From contig NZ_CP119572.1 in assembly GCF_029278605.1 (NCBI RefSeq), positions 1,240,001 through 1,304,000 on the forward strand: 64,000 nucleotides of DNA, given 5' to 3'. Source of the stretch: Cupriavidus sp. WKF15 (GTDB lineage Bacteria; Pseudomonadota; Gammaproteobacteria; Burkholderiales; Burkholderiaceae). A program made the translations under genes and the position numbers. Below the pieces are notes generated by a model, which saw only the letters and a program-made list of their open reading frames with translations, was not told the DNA's origin and ran no database searches. Numbering within the stretch: the stretch's first letter is position 1; each line of letters starts with the position of its first letter. Shown here one piece after another: positions 8,672-18,618 of this stretch.

Positions 8672-11600
8672 CAGTTCACGCCTACCTGCGCGACGGCCAG
8701 CCCGTGAGCGAGGCCGATTTCACGCGCGCCGCGTGCGATCCCGCCAGTTCGGTGGTGGTCGAAGCCTGTGCCGGCAGCGGCAAGACCTGGCTGCTGGTGG
8801 CGCGGCTGGTGCGCCTGCTGCTGGCTGGCGCCGCCCCGCACGAGATCCTGGCCATCACCTTCACGCGCAAGGCCGCCGAGGAAATGCGCGAGCGCCTGCT
8901 GGAAGTGCTCGCGCAGATGGCGCGCGACAGCGATGACGCGGTGGTCGAGGCGCTGGTCATGCGCGGCATGACGCCGCAGGCTGCGCGCGACGCGCTGCCG
9001 CGCGCTCGTCGCCTGCACGCGCAGGTGCTGGCCGCACCCGGACGCATGGCCATTGACACGTTCCACGGCTGGTTCGGCACGCTGCTGCGCGGCGCACCGC
9101 TCGCGTCCGGGGTCGTGCCGGGCGCGTCCTTGCGCGAGGACGCGCTGCGCATGAAGCGCGAAGCGTGGGCGCCGGTCTGGCGCTCGCTGGCGGCGCCGCG
9201 ATATGCCGAGTTGCGGCAGGCGTACGAAACGCTCGTCGATGCGGTCGGCGAGTTCCAGGCGCGTGGCCTGCTCGACGCCATGTTCCATGCGCGCAGCGAG
9301 TGGTGGGCCATGCGCGAAGGCGGCGACCCGGCCCAGGCGCTGGCCGATTGCCTTGGCGAAGATGCGCAGGGCGACGTGCTGGTGCCGGTGCTGAGCGACG
9401 AAGCATGGCTCGAAATGTGCCAGTCGCTGGCGTCGCGGCTCGGTGGCGGCGGCAAGACCGAACAGGCGCATGCGGGCCGCATCCAGGACGCGCTCATTGC
9501 CATCGGCGCGTGGCGCGAAGCCGGGGCGGCGCCGGGCCAGCCGGCCGAGCAAGCGTTCACGCTGCTGCGCACGGCATTCTTCACCGCGGCGGGCAGCCCG
9601 CGCTCGCTGCGCCGGACCAGCGCGCTGGTCAAGTCGGCTGGGGGGGAATCGCAGGCCGATGCGCTGGTGGCGCAGCACGGCGAACTGTGCGCGATGCTCG
9701 ACGAGATCAGTGCGCGCCGCTGCGAGGCCGCGGTGCTCGCGGTCAACCTTGCGCTGTACCGCCTCGGCGATGCGCTGCTGGAACGCTACCAGCAATACAA
9801 GAGCGAGCAGCGCGCGATGGACTTCGCCGACCTGGAGTGGCAGGCCGCCTGCCTGATGGCCGAGGAGGAAACCGCCACTTATCTACAGGTGCGCCTTGAC
9901 GCGCGCTACCGCCACCTGCTGCTGGACGAATTCCAGGACACCAACCCGCTGCAGTGGCGCATCCTGCAAGGCTGGCTGGCCGGCTATGCGGGCTTTGGCG
10001 AACGTCCGACGGTGTTCCTGGTCGGCGATCCCAAGCAGTCGATCTACCGGTTCCGCCGCGCCGACGCGCGCCTGTTCGGCGCCGCGAGCGCCATGCTGCA
10101 GGCGGAGTTCGGTGCCACGGTGCTGCGCACCAACCGCACTCGCCGCAACCGCACGGAAGTGCTGGCATGGGTCAACGCGGTGTTCGATGCCGCGCGAGGC
10201 GAAGGCCGATATCCGCTCTACGAAACACAGACCACCGCGTTGCCGGAAGGCGGCGGGCCGGTCTGGCTGCTGCCGCTGGTGGAGCCCGGAGACAGCGGAT
10301 CGGCCGAAGCGCCGGCCGAAGAGGCGGACACGCCCGCGGACGCGGCAACGGAAACTGGCCATCGCGACACGCTGTTGCAGCCGCGGCGTCAGGAGGGCGA
10401 CTCGCTGCGCCTGGAAGAGGGGCGGCGCGTCGCGGCATGGCTGCGCCATATCCACGACACTGTCCCGGTTCATGAGGGCGGCGAACAACGGCCAGCGCGC
10501 TGGAGCGACATGCACCTGCTGGTGCGGCGCAAGACCCATCTGGCCGACTACGAGCGCGCCTTGCGCGAGGCCGGCATCCCGTGCCTGAGCCCGCGCCGTG
10601 GCGGCCTGCTGGCCACGCTCGAGGCGCTGGACCTGTCGGCCCTGCTGGCGTTCCTGATGACGCCGGAATCCGACCTGGAACTGGCCCACGTGCTCAAGAG
10701 CCCGCTGGTTGGGGCCACGGATGACGACCTCATGGCGCTGTCGCAACTGGAGGGCGAGGGCGGCTGGTGGGCGCGCATCGAGGCAGGCGGCGTGCCGCAA
10801 GTCTGTTCCGATGCCGTCCGCGATGGCGTGGCGCGGCTGCGGCACTGGCTGCGGCTGGCACCGCACCAGCCCGTGCATGACCTGATCGACCAGATCTTCC
10901 ACGGCGGCGAAGTGCGGCGGCGCTATGCCGAGGCCGCACCGCCGGATATCCGCGAACAGGTGCTGGCCAATCTCGACGCGTTCCTGAAGCTGTCGCTGGA
11001 CCTCGACGGCGGCCGCTATCCCAGCCTGCCGAAGTTCATCGACGAGCTGCAGGAAATCCGGCGTGGCGACGAACAGGAAAGCCCTGACGAGGGCGGCATG
11101 GCGGAGGACACCGAACCCGCTGACGAGGACCCCGCGCAGGCCGGGCTGGACGCCGTGCATATCCTGACCGTCCACGCGGCCAAGGGGCTGGAGGCGCCGT
11201 TCGTCGTGCTGCTGGATGCGAACCACAGCGACCCGGCGCCGGACCGTGGCGGGATCCTGATCGACTGGTCGCCGGAGTCGCGCGTGCCGCGGCATTTTTC
11301 CGCGTACGGCAAGCGCAGCGAACGCGGGCTGGCCCGCGCGCCGCTGTTCGACGCTGAGGCAGCGCTGGGCGAGCGCGAGAACTGGAATCTGCTGTACGTG
11401 GCGATGACGCGAGCGCAACAGGGCTTGCTGGTCAGCGGCGTCAGGGGCCGCGCGAGCCGCAACGCCGATGCCGAAGCGGGCAGCGAAATCGCGGGTAGCT
11501 GGTATGTGCGCCTGCAGGCGGCCGGCGTGGGCGAGGCCGTGGCCGAGCGTCCGCCCACGCTGGCGGACCACCTGCCCGCGGCATCGCGCCTGAGCGAGCC

Positions 11601-12264
11601 TGTGCGCTTCACGGATTTCCGGCTGCGCTTTCGCGGCGCGGCGGAGGTGGTGGCGTTTGCCGACGATCGCGACGACGTCGGCGAGCCGCTGCTTGAGGCG
11701 TCGGGCGATGAATCCGAAGGCATCGTCTTCAATGCCGCCGCGGCGCGCCACGGCGAGCTGATCCATGCGTTGCTGGAGCGCATCACGCGCTATCCCGATG
11801 CGTTCGATTCCGTGCCGGACGTGCCGACCGTGCTGCGTTGGTTTCCGCTGGCCGGGGCCGGCTCGCCAGGCGCGCGGCAGGCCTGGCAGGCCCAGGTGGA
11901 CGAGGCCGTCGGCGCAGTGCAGACGATGCTTTCGGCGCCGGCGCTGTCGCCGCTCCTGCAGGCTTTTGACGCGGCGTCCGCGCGCAATGAGGTCGAACTC
12001 TACGATGCGCGCGGCAGACTGCTGCGCATCGACCGGCTGGTCGAATTCGACGACAGGGTGGTCATCATCGACTACAAGCTGCGTTTGCTTCCCCAGGAAC
12101 ATGCTGGCTATCGTGCCCAGCTCATGCGCTATGTGGCTGCCGTGGCGCCGATGTTCCCCGGCAAGCGAGTGGAGGCCGGCGTGGCTACGTCGGACGGCAA
12201 GTGGATTCCGGTCGAGGCGCTGTCCGCGCCGGCCGTGGAGCCGGTGCAGGGCTCATTGTTCTGA
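8668..12264 (+). CDS. addA: AddA-like UvrD-family helicase-nuclease
   Basis: 1198 residues from the ATG that overlaps the addB stop; the frame is open far upstream, but that part only shadows addB. Helicase motifs in order: Walker A EACAGSGKT at 32-40, TFTRKAAEEMRER (Ia), LLDEFQDT (II) at about 418-425, VGDPKQSIYRFRRAD (III), TVHAAKGLE (V) and YVAMTRAQQ (VI). A C-terminal PD-(D/E)XK nuclease follows: RIDRLVEFDD at about 1112 and IIDYKL at about 1133. This is the motor and second nuclease of the AddAB-type DNA-end resection complex. A low-complexity Glu/Ala insertion lies between motifs IV and V. Length and architecture match AddA rather than RecB, UvrD or Rep. Confidence 0.9.
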   Translation: MTVHAYLRDGQPVSEADFTRAACDPASSVVVEACAGSGKTWLLVARLVRLLLAGAAPHEILAITFTRKAAEEMRERLLEVLAQMARDSDDAVVEALVMRGMTPQAARDALPRARRLHAQVLAAPGRMAIDTFHGWFGTLLRGAPLASGVVPGASLREDALRMKREAWAPVWRSLAAPRYAELRQAYETLVDAVGEFQARGLLDAMFHARSEWWAMREGGDPAQALADCLGEDAQGDVLVPVLSDEAWLEMCQSLASRLGGGGKTEQAHAGRIQDALIAIGAWREAGAAPGQPAEQAFTLLRTAFFTAAGSPRSLRRTSALVKSAGGESQADALVAQHGELCAMLDEISARRCEAAVLAVNLALYRLGDALLERYQQYKSEQRAMDFADLEWQAACLMAEEETATYLQVRLDARYRHLLLDEFQDTNPLQWRILQGWLAGYAGFGERPTVFLVGDPKQSIYRFRRADARLFGAASAMLQAEFGATVLRTNRTRRNRTEVLAWVNAVFDAARGEGRYPLYETQTTALPEGGGPVWLLPLVEPGDSGSAEAPAEEADTPADAATETGHRDTLLQPRRQEGDSLRLEEGRRVAAWLRHIHDTVPVHEGGEQRPARWSDMHLLVRRKTHLADYERALREAGIPCLSPRRGGLLATLEALDLSALLAFLMTPESDLELAHVLKSPLVGATDDDLMALSQLEGEGGWWARIEAGGVPQVCSDAVRDGVARLRHWLRLAPHQPVHDLIDQIFHGGEVRRRYAEAAPPDIREQVLANLDAFLKLSLDLDGGRYPSLPKFIDELQEIRRGDEQESPDEGGMAEDTEPADEDPAQAGLDAVHILTVHAAKGLEAPFVVLLDANHSDPAPDRGGILIDWSPESRVPRHFSAYGKRSERGLARAPLFDAEAALGERENWNLLYVAMTRAQQGLLVSGVRGRASRNADAEAGSEIAGSWYVRLQAAGVGEAVAERPPTLADHLPAASRLSEPVRFTDFRLRFRGAAEVVAFADDRDDVGEPLLEASGDESEGIVFNAAAARHGELIHALLERITRYPDAFDSVPDVPTVLRWFPLAGAGSPGARQAWQAQVDEAVGAVQTMLSAPALSPLLQAFDAASARNEVELYDARGRLLRIDRLVEFDDRVVIIDYKLRLLPQEHAGYRAQLMRYVAAVAPMFPGKRVEAGVATSDGKWIPVEALSAPAVEPVQGSLF

Positions 12265-12506
12265 AACCTGAGCGGCCGCGTCCTGCTGTCTCGCCCGAAT
12301 CGGCGCAGAATGCAGGAGGCGGCATCCGGAGTCTTGCTGTACTAAAGTGACGGAATGCGCGGCGTGGCCCGGCGCAACGAGGTGCCGGAAAAGCCTGGGG
12401 ATGCGTAGGGGATTTCTGCAGGACAGCCCGTAAGTTCCAAACGGATAGCGGAACGGATAACGGAAGACGGGCGCAGGACGTGCGGAATAGTGGGAGGGAA
12501 TGAGGT

Positions 12507-12604
12507 GGACGAGCCTGGCCCTCGGCACTGGTGGAAAACGGCTATGGCTGCTTCGTTCCCGACCTGACCAGGTTGACCGCGCCACCATGCGAGGAGGCCC
12601 GTCC
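12507..12604 (-). ncRNA. ffs: Signal recognition particle 4.5S RNA
   Basis: The minus strand carries the universal SRP domain IV core: GGTCAGGTCGGGAACGAAGC followed by AGCC, i.e. the GGTCAGG/AGCAG internal loops and a GGAA-class tetraloop region. It is flanked by long complementary arms. GGACGGGCCT at the 5' end pairs with AGGCTCGTCC at the 3' end with one G-U pair, and GCATGGTGG pairs with CCACCAGTGC. The result is a hairpin RNA of about 98 nt, the size of a bacterial small SRP RNA. Ends are set by the closing stem. It binds Ffh and directs membrane-protein synthesis. It lies between addA and nrdJ, close to dnaX. Confidence 0.92.
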
Positions 12605-12611
12605 GATCGAC

Positions 12612-12617
12612 ATTGTA
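12612..12617 (-). promoter_or_regulatory. -10 element of ffs (TACAAT)
   Basis: TACAAT on the minus strand lies 7 nt before the 5' closing stem of the SRP RNA at about 12604, the spacing expected between a sigma70 -10 box and the start of a stable RNA. The -35 match is poor (GACGCA at 17-bp spacing; TCGACG at 19 bp). Confidence 0.65.
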
Positions 12618-12735
12618 ACCCAGAGTGGGCGCACTGCGTCGAAATTGCATCGGATTGATCTTGCGCAGGCGATCTTGCCTGCCATGGCCGGAGCATACCG
12701 GCTGCCCAATCCGGGCATGAATGGTGAGCCAAGAC

Positions 12736-15213
12736 ATGAACGCAAACGACCAGATCCTCCGCGGCGCGCTGGCGTCGCAGGAAATCTCGACCGAAGTCCT
12801 GCTGGAGAAATACGCCAAGGGCGAGGAGCAGAGCGTCACGGACGTGCGCGCGCGCGTGGCGCGCGCACTGGCGCAGGTGGAAGCCGAAGACCAGCGCGAA
12901 GCCTGGGCCGCGCGTTTCCTGTGGGCGCAGGAGAACGGCTTCGTGCCGGCCGGGCGGATCAATTCCGCCGCGGGCACCGGCATCCAGGCCACGCTGATCA
13001 ACTGCTTTGTGCAGCCCGTGGGGGATTCGGTGTCGGAGCCGCGCGATGGCCGGCCCAGCATCTACACCGCGGTCGCGCAGGCAGCGGAAACCATGCGGCG
13101 CGGCGGCGGCGTCGGCTATGACTTCTCGGCCATCCGCCCGGCCGGCGCGCTGGTGCGCGCCACGCATTCGCGCGCATCGGGGCCGGTGTCCTTCATGAAG
13201 GTGTTCGACGCGTCGTGCGCGACGGTCGAGTCGGCCGGTGCGCGGCGCGGCGCGCAGATGGGCGTGCTGCGCTGCGACCACCCGGATATCGAGAGCTTTA
13301 TACACGCCAAGGACAAGGGAGAACTCAGCAACTTCAATATCTCGATCGGGGTCACCGACGCCTTCATGCGCGCGGTCGAGGCCGACGAGGAGGTGGAACT
13401 GGTGCACGAGGCCGAGCCCGGCGCCGACCTGATCGCCAGCGGCGCCTACCGTCGCGATGACGGCCAGTGGGTCTATCGCCGCATGCCCGCGCGCCTGCTG
13501 TGGGACCAGGTCATGCACGCGACCTACGACCACGCCGAGCCCGGCATCCTGTTCCTGTCGCGCATCAATGCCGACAACAACCTCTATTACTGCGAGACCA
13601 TCGAGGCGACCAACCCTTGCGCCGAACAGCCGCTGCCGTCGTATGGCTGCTGCTGCCTCGGTTCAATCAACCTGACGGGCTTCGTGCGCAGGCCGTTCAC
13701 GCCCGGCAGCGAGTTCGACTTCGATGCCTTCGCCGAGGTGGTCCGCGTAGCCACGCGCATGCTGGACAACGTGCTCGACGCGACGTTCTGGCCCTTGCCC
13801 GAGCAGCGGGCCGAGGCGCGGGCCAAACGCCGCGTGGGTCTGGGCTTCCTCGGCCTGGGCAGCGCGCTGGTGATGCTGGGCCTGCGCTACGACAGCGAGC
13901 CCGCACGCGAACTTGCCGCCCGCATCTCGGAGCGCATGCGCGACGAGGCCTATCTGGCATCGACCGGACTGGCCGCGGAGAAGGGGGCGTTCCCGTTGTT
14001 CGATGCCGAGGCTTACCTGCAGAGCGGCTTCGCCAGCCGGCTGCCCGAGCCCGTACGCGAGGCGATCGGGCGCAGCGGGCTGCGCAACTCGCACCTGCTG
14101 TCGATCGCGCCGACCGGCACCATTACGCTGGCGTTTGCCGACAACGCCTCGAACGGCATCGAGCCGGCGTTCTCGTGGACTTACAACCGCCGCAAGCGCA
14201 TGCCGGACAACACCTACCGCGCCTATGAAGTGGCCGACCACGCCTGGCGGCTCTACCGTCACACGGGTGCGGACATGGACCAACTGCCGGACGCCTTCGT
14301 GACGGCGCTGCAGATGTCGGCGCTGGACCATATGCGCATGCTGGAGGCCGTGCAGCCCTATATCGATACCAGTATCAGCAAGACCGTCAACGTGCCGGAG
14401 GACTATCCGTACGAGGCGTTCCGCAACCTGTATTTCGAGGCCTGGAAGGCGGGATTGAAGGGACTCGCGACATACCGGCCGAACAGCGTGCTCGGTGCCG
14501 TGCTGTCGGTCAGCACGCCGGCAGTTCCCGTCGCGGCGCCCGCGGTGGACGATCCGCTGGTTCGCCCGTTCGGCAGCCGCCCGGTCGGCGACCTGGAAGG
14601 TGTGACCTCCAAGCTCGACTACATGACCTACGAGGGCCACAAGACCGTCTACCTGACCGTGAACTTCATGCGGGTCAGCGGCGTGCTGGATGGCAAGCCA
14701 GTCGAGATCGAGCGGCCGATCGAGTTCTTCATGCCGGCCGGCCAGCGCAGCGAGGGGCAGCAGTGGATCACATCGACCATGCGCCTGCTGTCGATGGTGG
14801 CGCGCTCGGGCGGCTCGGTGGCCAAGGCGCTCGCCGATATGCGCAATGTCGTGTGGGACAAGGGCACGGTCCGCTACGGCACGCTGGTGCGGCAGGACGG
14901 CACCGAGGTGCCGCGCTTCCATGATTCCGAGGTGGCAGCCATTGGCTATGCGCTGCAGCGCATCCTGATCAAGCGCGGCTTCCTGGACGCCGAAGGCGGC
15001 CAGGTGCCGGTGGCCGGGCTGGCGGCGCGCCTGGCCCGGCGCGAGGGTGGAGTCGCTGCGGTAGAGGACGGCCAGGGCACCGCTGCCGCTGCCCCGGTCA
15101 ACCCAGCCCTTGGCATCGGAAAACCTTGCCCGGAATGCGGCGCGCACGCCTTGCATAAAGTGGACGGCTGCGCCAAGTGCGCCAACTGCGGATATATGGG
15201 CGAGTGCGGCTGA
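12736..15213 (+). CDS. nrdJ: Class II (adenosylcobalamin-dependent) ribonucleoside-diphosphate reductase
   Basis: 825 residues. The 10-stranded barrel has the catalytic centre [15 protein letters not shown] with the thiyl-radical Cys and radical-pathway N and E, plus an N-terminal redox Cys in [12 protein letters not shown]-terminal zinc ribbon has CPEC and CAKCANC pairs. It makes deoxyribonucleotides with coenzyme B12, without needing oxygen or iron. The ATG at 12736 was chosen because GGTGAG lies 7 nt before it; an ATG at 12721 is also in frame. It is divergent from ffs. I looked for a cobalamin-riboswitch B12 box upstream and saw none. Confidence 0.93.
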   Translation: MNANDQILRGALASQEISTEVLLEKYAKGEEQSVTDVRARVARALAQVEAEDQREAWAARFLWAQENGFVPAGRINSAAGTGIQATLINCFVQPVGDSVSEPRDGRPSIYTAVAQAAETMRRGGGVGYDFSAIRPAGALVRATHSRASGPVSFMKVFDASCATVESAGARRGAQMGVLRCDHPDIESFIHAKDKGELSNFNISIGVTDAFMRAVEADEEVELVHEAEPGADLIASGAYRRDDGQWVYRRMPARLLWDQVMHATYDHAEPGILFLSRINADNNLYYCETIEATNPCAEQPLPSYGCCCLGSINLTGFVRRPFTPGSEFDFDAFAEVVRVATRMLDNVLDATFWPLPEQRAEARAKRRVGLGFLGLGSALVMLGLRYDSEPARELAARISERMRDEAYLASTGLAAEKGAFPLFDAEAYLQSGFASRLPEPVREAIGRSGLRNSHLLSIAPTGTITLAFADNASNGIEPAFSWTYNRRKRMPDNTYRAYEVADHAWRLYRHTGADMDQLPDAFVTALQMSALDHMRMLEAVQPYIDTSISKTVNVPEDYPYEAFRNLYFEAWKAGLKGLATYRPNSVLGAVLSVSTPAVPVAAPAVDDPLVRPFGSRPVGDLEGVTSKLDYMTYEGHKTVYLTVNFMRVSGVLDGKPVEIERPIEFFMPAGQRSEGQQWITSTMRLLSMVARSGGSVAKALADMRNVVWDKGTVRYGTLVRQDGTEVPRFHDSEVAAIGYALQRILIKRGFLDAEGGQVPVAGLAARLARREGGVAAVEDGQGTAAAAPVNPALGIGKPCPECGAHALHKVDGCAKCANCGYMGECG

Positions 15214-15299
15214 CGGGGTCCGGCGCGAGCCCAGGCAGCGCCGAGCCTGGCGGGCGAGCGGGTTGCCGCGGCGGGCGCCGTCGCGGCGCCGCCTTTTGC

Positions 15300-15305
15300 T
15301 ACAAT
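15300..15305 (+). promoter_or_regulatory. Putative -10 element of dnaX (TACAAT)
   Basis: TACAAT followed by CGCCGCC and then the ATG of dnaX: only 7 nt separate hexamer and start codon. Transcription would start at or next to the ATG, and no Shine-Dalgarno is present, suggesting a leaderless mRNA. No clear -35 at 16-18 bp. Confidence 0.5.
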
Positions 15306-15312
15306 CGCCGCC

Positions 15313-17481
15313 ATGAGTTATCAAGTTCTAGCGCGCAAATGGCGCCCCAGGGATTTCACCACGCTGGTCGGCCAGGAGCACGTGGTCCGCGCGCTCACGC
15401 ACGCGCTGGAACAGCAACGGCTGCACCACGCCTACCTGTTCACCGGCACGCGCGGCGTCGGCAAGACCACGCTGTCCCGGATCCTGGCCAAGGCCCTCAA
15501 CTGTACCGGCGCTGACGGCAACGGCGGCATCACCGCGCAGCCGTGCGGCCAGTGCAAGGCCTGCCTGGAAATCGACAGCGGCCGCTTCGTCGACTACATC
15601 GAGATGGACGCGGCTTCCAACCGCGGCGTCGACGAGATGGCGCAGCTGCTGGACAAGGCGGTGTACGCACCGACGGCGGGGCGCTTCAAGGTCTACATGA
15701 TCGACGAAGTGCACATGCTGACCAACCACGCCTTCAACGCCATGCTGAAGACGCTGGAGGAGCCGCCCGGGCACGTCAAGTTCATCCTGGCCACTACCGA
15801 CCCGCAGAAGATCCCGGTCACGGTGCTGTCGCGCTGCCTGCAGTTCAACCTCAAGCAGATGCCGCCGGGACAGATCGTGTCCCACCTGGACCATATCCTG
15901 GCGCAGGAAGGCATCGGCCACGACGGCAATGCGCTGCGGCTGCTGGCCCAGGCGGCCCACGGCTCGATGCGCGACGCGCTGTCGCTGACCGACCAGGCCA
16001 TTGCCTACAGCGCCGGCCAGGTTTCCGAGGAAGCCGTGCGCGGCATGCTGGGCGCGATCGACCAGGGTTACCTGGTGCAGCTTCTCGATGCGCTGGCGGC
16101 CGAGGATGGCGCCGCGCTGATCGGTATCGCCGATGCCATGGCCGACCGCAGCCTGTCGTTCGCGGGTGCCCTGCAGGATCTCGGTTCACTGCTGCACAAG
16201 ATCGCACTGGCGCAGGCCGTGCCGGCATCGGTGCAGGAAGAATGGCCGGAAGCCGGCGATGTGCGCCGGCTGGCCGGCGTGTTTGACGCCCAGGAAGTCC
16301 AGCTGTTCTACCAGATTGCCAACCTTGGCCGCAGTGAACTGGCGCTGGCGCCCGACGAGTACGCGGGCTTCACCATGACGCTGCTGCGCATGCTGGCATT
16401 CCGCCCGTCGTCCAGCCCGGAGCCCTTGCCGGCCACGGCGCCGGGGCAGGGTGGCGGTGCCACGCCGCGCGTGCGTACTGCGGCTGCCGCGCCGGTTGCG
16501 GCTCCCATTGCCACCGCCGAACCGGTGGCCCGGCCTGTGGTGACCGCCGCGCCGGCCGCGCCAGTGGCGCAGCCTCCGGCAATTGCGGCGCCGGCCAGGC
16601 CGGAAGCCGGCGGCGACGCGCCGATGTCGCCAGCCCGGGCCGCCCTGGCGGCAGCCCGCCAGGCGTCCGCTGCGCGTGGCGGTGCCGGCCGTGCGCCAGC
16701 CGCGGCGCCGATGCCGACGCCAACTGGTGGCGCTGCACGCCAGTCAGCACAGCCGCTGCGCGCGCCGACGCCCACAGCGGTGTCACGTCCCGCTCCGGCG
16801 CCCGCCGCCAGGGCCGTGCAGCCGGCCGCGGCGCCGGCCCGCAAGCCCGCGCCGGAACCGGAGAGCGTGCCGCCGTGGGAAGCGTCCGGTGGCAGCGACA
16901 TCCCGCCATGGGAAGACCTGCCCCCCGACTTGCCGGCTTTCGGTCCGTACGATAGCGAACCCGCGAGCCTGCCGCCGAAGATGGCGGCGCCCGCGCGCGC
17001 GTCGAAGCCCGAGGCCCCTGCGCCCGAGGCACCCCGTGCACGGCCCGTCGCCGCAGCAGTCGCGCCGCGGCCGCCCGCTGCGGCGGAAGACGGCACGCCG
17101 CCGGTGTTCACCGGCCAGTGGCCTGCACTGGCCGCCAGCTTGCCGCTCAAGGGCCTGGCGCAACAGCTGGCGTACCAGAGCGAACTGACCCAGGTGGTGG
17201 GGCGTACCTTCCACCTGCGAATCCCGGTCGCGGCAATCGGCGAGAACGGCGTCTCGGAGCGCCTGCAGCAGGTGCTGTCCGATCATTTCGGCGCGGAAGT
17301 GCGGGTCCTGTGCGAAATCGGCGCGGTCTCCGAGACGGCCGCCGCGGCCGATGCTCAGGCCCGCGCCGAGCGCCAGCGCGAGGCCGAGGCCAATATCGAG
17401 GCCGATCCGTTCGTGCAAGGCCTGCTGCGCGATTTCGGCGGGCAGATCGTGCCGGGCTCGATCCAGCCTCGCGTAGTCTGA
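15313..17481 (+). CDS. dnaX: DNA polymerase III subunit tau (gamma/tau)
   Basis: 722 residues. The clamp-loader AAA+ module has Walker A GTRGVGKT at 45-52, a four-Cys zinc module (first Cys in ALNC, then CGQCKAC), Walker B MIDEVHML and the sensor region. Residues about 370-580 are an Ala/Pro-rich linker, followed by a C-terminal domain expected to bind the polymerase alpha subunit. It loads the sliding clamp and couples the polymerases to DnaB at the fork. No A-run slippery heptamer of the E. coli gamma-frameshift type was seen, so a short gamma form may not be made, or may arise by another route. First gene of the dnaX-ybaB-recR cluster. Confidence 0.96.
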   Translation: MSYQVLARKWRPRDFTTLVGQEHVVRALTHALEQQRLHHAYLFTGTRGVGKTTLSRILAKALNCTGADGNGGITAQPCGQCKACLEIDSGRFVDYIEMDAASNRGVDEMAQLLDKAVYAPTAGRFKVYMIDEVHMLTNHAFNAMLKTLEEPPGHVKFILATTDPQKIPVTVLSRCLQFNLKQMPPGQIVSHLDHILAQEGIGHDGNALRLLAQAAHGSMRDALSLTDQAIAYSAGQVSEEAVRGMLGAIDQGYLVQLLDALAAEDGAALIGIADAMADRSLSFAGALQDLGSLLHKIALAQAVPASVQEEWPEAGDVRRLAGVFDAQEVQLFYQIANLGRSELALAPDEYAGFTMTLLRMLAFRPSSSPEPLPATAPGQGGGATPRVRTAAAAPVAAPIATAEPVARPVVTAAPAAPVAQPPAIAAPARPEAGGDAPMSPARAALAAARQASAARGGAGRAPAAAPMPTPTGGAARQSAQPLRAPTPTAVSRPAPAPAARAVQPAAAPARKPAPEPESVPPWEASGGSDIPPWEDLPPDLPAFGPYDSEPASLPPKMAAPARASKPEAPAPEAPRARPVAAAVAPRPPAAAEDGTPPVFTGQWPALAASLPLKGLAQQLAYQSELTQVVGRTFHLRIPVAAIGENGVSERLQQVLSDHFGAEVRVLCEIGAVSETAAAADAQARAERQREAEANIEADPFVQGLLRDFGGQIVPGSIQPRVV

Positions 17482-17545
17482 TTTTCCGGGTCGCGCGGGG
17501 CGCGGCCTTCCATCCGTTCACTATCGAATCCAGGAGCATTCCATC

Positions 17546-17872
17546 ATGATGAAAGGTCAACTGGCCGGGCTGATGAAGCAAGCCCAGCAAATGCAGGAAA
17601 ACATGAAGAAGATGCAGGAGCAGCTGGCCCAGATCGAAGTCGAGGGCCAGTCCGGCGCCGGCCTCGTGAAGGTGGTCATGACCTGCAAGAACGACGTCAA
17701 GCGCGTCACCATCGATCCGAGCCTGCTGGCCGACGACAAGGACCTGCTGGAAGACCTGGTCGCCGCAGCGTTCAACGATGCCGTGCGCAAGGCCGAGGCG
17801 ACCACGCAGGAGAAGATGGGTTCGATGACCTCGGGCCTGCCGCTGCCGCCGGGCTTCAAGCTGCCGTTCTGA
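17546..17872 (+). CDS. ybaB: YbaB/EbfC nucleoid-associated protein
   Basis: 108 residues starting with a Met/Gln/Lys-rich helix ([18 protein letters not shown]), then [28 protein letters not shown], characteristic of the YbaB/EbfC family. It forms small dimers that bind DNA. Two adjacent ATGs are possible; CAGGAG at 17531-17536 fits the first. It lies between dnaX and recR, as in most Proteobacteria. Confidence 0.95.
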   Translation: MMKGQLAGLMKQAQQMQENMKKMQEQLAQIEVEGQSGAGLVKVVMTCKNDVKRVTIDPSLLADDKDLLEDLVAAAFNDAVRKAEATTQEKMGSMTSGLPLPPGFKLPF

Positions 17873-17933
17873 GCCACGCCACCGGCACGATCATGATGCG
17901 CGCAATGCCAACGCCAACGACAGGAGGGCGGCC

Positions 17934-18548
17934 GTGAAGGCCTCGCCGCCGACCTCGCTGCAGGCGCTGATCGAGGCGCTGCGGGTGCTGCCCGGCGTGG
18001 GGCCGAAGTCCGCCCAGCGCATGGCTTACCACCTGCTGCAGCACGACCGCGAAGGCGCGCGCAAGCTTGGCGACGCCCTGCGCGGCGCGGCGGACCACAT
18101 CCGCCATTGCGCGCGCTGCAATACCTTCACCGAGCAGGAGATCTGCGAGACCTGCCTGGACGACCGGCGCGACGGCTCGGTCCTGTGCGTGGTGGAAACA
18201 CCCGCCGACCAGGGCATGATCGAGCAGACCCTGACCTATCGCGGCAAGTATTTCGTGCTGATGGGCCGGCTGTCGCCGCTCGATGGCATCGGCCCGAAGG
18301 AAATCCACCTGGATCGGCTGCTGGCGCGTGCCACCGATCCGGAGATGGGCGGCCCGGTGGACGAAGTCATCGTCGCCACCAACTTCACCAGCGAGGGCGA
18401 GGCCACCGCGCACTACATCGGCGAAATGCTCAAGGCGCGCGGGCTCAAGGTGTCGCGCCTCGCGCGCGGCGTGCCGGTGGGCGGCGAACTCGAGTACGTC
18501 GATGCCGGCACCATTGCCCGCGCGGTGATGGACCGGCGCAATCTCTGA
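17934..18548 (+). CDS. recR: Recombination mediator RecR
   Basis: 204 residues from a GTG start preceded by AGGAGGG. A helix-hairpin-helix lies near the N-terminus ([20 protein letters not shown]), a four-Cys zinc finger at about 58-73 (CARC, CETC), and a Toprim domain follows ([23 protein letters not shown]). With RecF/RecO it helps RecA replace SSB at gaps. Third gene of dnaX-ybaB-recR; its presence beside AddAB-like genes means both major presynaptic routes are encoded here. Confidence 0.96.
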   Translation: MKASPPTSLQALIEALRVLPGVGPKSAQRMAYHLLQHDREGARKLGDALRGAADHIRHCARCNTFTEQEICETCLDDRRDGSVLCVVETPADQGMIEQTLTYRGKYFVLMGRLSPLDGIGPKEIHLDRLLARATDPEMGGPVDEVIVATNFTSEGEATAHYIGEMLKARGLKVSRLARGVPVGGELEYVDAGTIARAVMDRRNL

Positions 18549-18618
18549 GCCTGGCGCTCCCCAGCACCATGGCCCGATCTGGACTTTCCTCCGCCAAGCC
18601 ACCCCGGCAACGCCCGCA

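Noticed and set aside
12265..12735. Cobalamin riboswitch upstream of nrdJ
   Set aside because: No B12-box or conserved core seen; most of the structured sequence here is the ffs RNA on the other strand.
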